Below the pieces are notes generated by a model. That model worked only from the letters and a program-made list of their open reading frames with translations, ran no database searches and was not told where the DNA came from. Shown piece after piece: positions 6,036 to 7,329 of a stretch of 7,329 nucleotides of DNA. Location: assembly GCA_002501065.1 (NCBI GenBank), contig DLRK01000193.1, positions 1 through 7,329 on the forward strand. The letters run 5' to 3'. The translations under genes were made by a program, and so were the position numbers. Origin of the DNA: Akkermansiaceae bacterium UBA7890 (GTDB taxonomy: Bacteria; Verrucomicrobiota; Verrucomicrobiia; Verrucomicrobiales; Akkermansiaceae). How positions within the stretch are numbered: the first letter of the stretch is position 1; each line of letters begins with the position of its first letter.

Positions 6036-6908
6036 ATGATCCACTACAAGACACGCCGTATTGGAGCGTTCATTCTCGCCGGACTATTCGGCGCTGCTCC
6101 GTGCGCCTTTTCGGCGGCCTTGTTTACGGACGTCCCGGGCTTATCAGCGGGAGCCCAGGCTTCGCTGGTGGCGCACTACGACGGTCGGACCGGTGTTGCG
6201 ACAAGCAACGTCACAAGCAGCACGGTGAACTCCTGGACTCCGGTTGATGGCAACGGCAACGCATTATCTGGCATGGTGGTTACTAACACCGGACACGGCA
6301 CCGCCGCCGACAGCCACATCTCCTATGACGGTAGCAGCACACTCACGTTTACCGATCCCGGTTCAGGTGGGCGCTATCTCGCTGGTGCGCTCTCCAACGC
6401 CCAGTCGACAGATTTCACCGTCCTGTGGCGCGGGCACTATGAGGCAGATGCTCCCTTCGCCACTTCTGGAAACTACGCCTACAACATCGGGTCTAACGAT
6501 ATATCGCATCAGCGTGACGATGGTGGCGGCGGTTTTCGCGTGGAGATGTATAACGGCACGACCTATGCCGGTGATGACATCCAAGTCTACGATAGCATCG
6601 ATACCATCTGGAGCACCGTTATCACCGTCAACAGCCACACCGCTTATGCCAACGGGACGAATCTCAATATTGTTGGAAGTCCGACCAACAACGTCGATGC
6701 CAATGCGGGCATCATCATGGGGTCATACAGCTCGAGTGGCTACGATTTGGTCGGCGACATGAGCCAGATGATCATTTTTAACTCCGCCCTGAGCGACGCC
6801 GACCGCGCGCTCGTCGAGGACTTTCTCACCACGGTTCCGGAGCCGTCGGGGACGTTGCTCCTGGGATTGGCGGTTCTTCCGTTTTTGATGCGTCGGCGGA
6901 CTTGCTGA
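6036..6908 (+). CDS. PEP-CTERM secreted protein with LamG/concanavalin-like domain
   Basis: This gene encodes a complete 290-aa protein. Its signal peptide covers residues 1 to about 27 (KTRR, then AFILAGLFGAA, then CAFSA before ALFTDVPG). Residues about 28-264 form a beta-rich LamG/concanavalin-like domain (QASLVAHYDGRTG, YDGSSTLTF, DFTVLWRGHYE, YDLVGDMSQMIIF, ALSDADRALVEDFL). The end is a PEP-CTERM signal: VPEP at 267-270, the hydrophobic stretch TLLLGLAVLPFLM and then RRR. It follows its 557-aa homologue by 156 bp and looks like its simpler duplicate. The two share domain order up to the tail and a patch of 27 identical residues (156-182). Role and ligand are unknown; lectin-like folds with this sorting signal suggest surface or matrix association. 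The next gene is convergent, its stop 93 bp away. Confidence 0.9.
   Translation: MIHYKTRRIGAFILAGLFGAAPCAFSAALFTDVPGLSAGAQASLVAHYDGRTGVATSNVTSSTVNSWTPVDGNGNALSGMVVTNTGHGTAADSHISYDGSSTLTFTDPGSGGRYLAGALSNAQSTDFTVLWRGHYEADAPFATSGNYAYNIGSNDISHQRDDGGGGFRVEMYNGTTYAGDDIQVYDSIDTIWSTVITVNSHTAYANGTNLNIVGSPTNNVDANAGIIMGSYSSSGYDLVGDMSQMIIFNSALSDADRALVEDFLTTVPEPSGTLLLGLAVLPFLMRRRTC
6501..6581 (+). repeat. 81 bp coding segment nearly identical to 4653-4733
   Basis: This is the second copy of the near-identical patch, encoding residues 156-182 of the 290-aa protein. The three differences from the first copy are synonymous third-position changes. The surrounding sequence of the two genes is alike in protein but clearly more diverged in DNA. 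Confidence 0.85.
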
Positions 6909-7001
6909 CTCACCTTTTGACCGGGGTTTCTTTTGCAGGAGAGGGTTCCTGAAGGCCCTGAAAAGGGAGGGAATGGGCGTGTAGTTCGAGGCGAGTGAGG
7001 C

Positions 7002-7192
7002 TCACCCCATCAATTCGGCAATTGGCTGGCCTCCAGTCTGGGAGAGTTGCTTGAAGCGGCCGCCATGGAAGTAGGTGAGTTTGTTGTCATCAAGTCCCAT
7101 CAACCGCAGCATTGTGACGTGCAGGTCACGGATCGGGTGGACCACCTCGGAGGCATGCTCGCCAATCTCATCCGTCGCGCCAACCACGTGCC
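7002..7192 (-). CDS. DUF1501 family protein, C-terminal fragment
   Basis: About 63 codons survive, reading VVGATDEIGEHASE, VHPIRDLHVTMLRLMGLDDN and KLTYFHGGRFKQLSQ and ending AELMG. This is the characteristic C-terminus of DUF1501 proteins: G-x-T-D-E-I-G, then H-x-x-D-L-H-x-T-(ML)-x-x-L-M-G-L-D, then KLTY-x-x-x-GR. These are usually exported, sulfatase-like proteins of more than 400 residues, common in Planctomycetota and Verrucomicrobiota and often encoded beside cytochrome-c-domain (PSD1) proteins. Their role is poorly known. The coding sense stops at the edge of repeat copy 3, where the same frame reaches a TAG (7224-7226). About 85 percent of the gene is therefore missing, and nothing to the right of the repeat restores it inside the window. 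The GTG at 7187 is not a credible native start. Confidence 0.8.
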
Positions 7193-7261
7193 TGCACCCC
7201 CACCTTCCCCGGGCCTTCAGCCTCTAGGAAACCCGGCCTGAGAAAGCAATTTACTAGCAGT
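7193..7261 (+). repeat. Interspersed 69 bp repeat, copy 3, abutting the broken DUF1501 gene
   Basis: This copy is identical over 69 bp to 64-132 and 4009-4077. Its left edge coincides with the loss of DUF1501 coding sense. It is followed after CG (7262-7263) by copy 4, giving a tandem pair with a 61 bp period. Confidence 0.95.
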
Positions 7262-7322
7262 CGCCTTCCCCGGGCCTTCAGCCTCTAGGAAACCCGGCCT
7301 GAGAAAGCAATTTACTAGCAGT
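7262..7322 (+). repeat. Interspersed repeat, copy 4, tandem to copy 3
   Basis: The 59 bp core (7264-7322, from CCTTCCCC to TAGCAGT) is identical to the other copies. It lacks the leading TGCACCCCCA found in copies 1-3, so that leader belongs only to the outer left edge of an array while the core is the tandem unit. Six to seven bases of different sequence follow before the window ends. Confidence 0.93.
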
Positions 7323-7329
7323 CAATGAA

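Noticed and set aside
6946..6973. CCCT-GAAA-AGGG hairpin between the convergent genes as a bidirectional terminator
   Set aside because: The stem is only 4 bp with a large asymmetric bulge beyond it and no T run on either side.
64..7322. Repeat copies as a CRISPR array
   Set aside because: Spacing between copies is kilobases or 2 bp, not uniform short spacers, and no cas genes are present.

Overview
The window is GC-rich, and almost everything in it encodes exported surface or periplasmic proteins. It probably comes from Verrucomicrobiota, possibly another member of the Planctomycetes-Verrucomicrobia-Chlamydiae group. The reasons are: two proteins with PEP-CTERM tails (VPEP, hydrophobic stretch, RRR); a fragment of a DUF1501 protein, a family very abundant in Planctomycetota and Verrucomicrobiota; a soluble PQQ-type sugar dehydrogenase fragment; a C-terminal module of the type 'Y-x-L/I...S-x-D-L...W...F-R-V' on three otherwise unrelated proteins; and starts mostly without a clear Shine-Dalgarno sequence. 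This is inference from family distribution, not a species identification.

Layout. A 59-69 bp repeat occurs four times in the same orientation: 64-132, 4009-4077, 7193-7261 and 7262-7322, the last two in tandem with a 61 bp period. It divides the window into blocks. Block A (1-63) is a scrap, possibly coding on the minus strand. Block B (133-4008) is read on the minus strand: a sugar dehydrogenase whose 5' half is missing exactly at the repeat, then a roughly 500 bp gap, a 265-aa PEP-CTERM protein, and a 491-aa homologue of it with a different C-terminal half. Block C (4078-7192) has a plus-strand pair of homologues, 557 aa (no PEP-CTERM) and 290 aa (PEP-CTERM). They converge on the 3' end of a DUF1501 gene, which is again cut off exactly at the repeat.

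Two themes stand out. First, each repeat copy preceded by non-repeat sequence directly abuts the broken 5' side of a minus-strand reading frame. This is clear for copies 2 and 3 and tentative for copy 1. It suggests insertion, capture or recombination at this repeat, or a chimeric assembly; the sequence alone cannot decide. Second, both blocks carry a pair in which a common lectin-like N-terminal domain ends either in a PEP-CTERM sorting tail or in an 'SxDLxxW' module plus a further domain, with the switch at the same point. This suggests surface proteins diversifying by duplication and tail exchange.

No transposase, integrase, tRNA, rRNA or CRISPR array was seen. Functions of the secreted proteins remain general: probable carbohydrate or matrix binding, and sugar oxidation if the dehydrogenase were intact.
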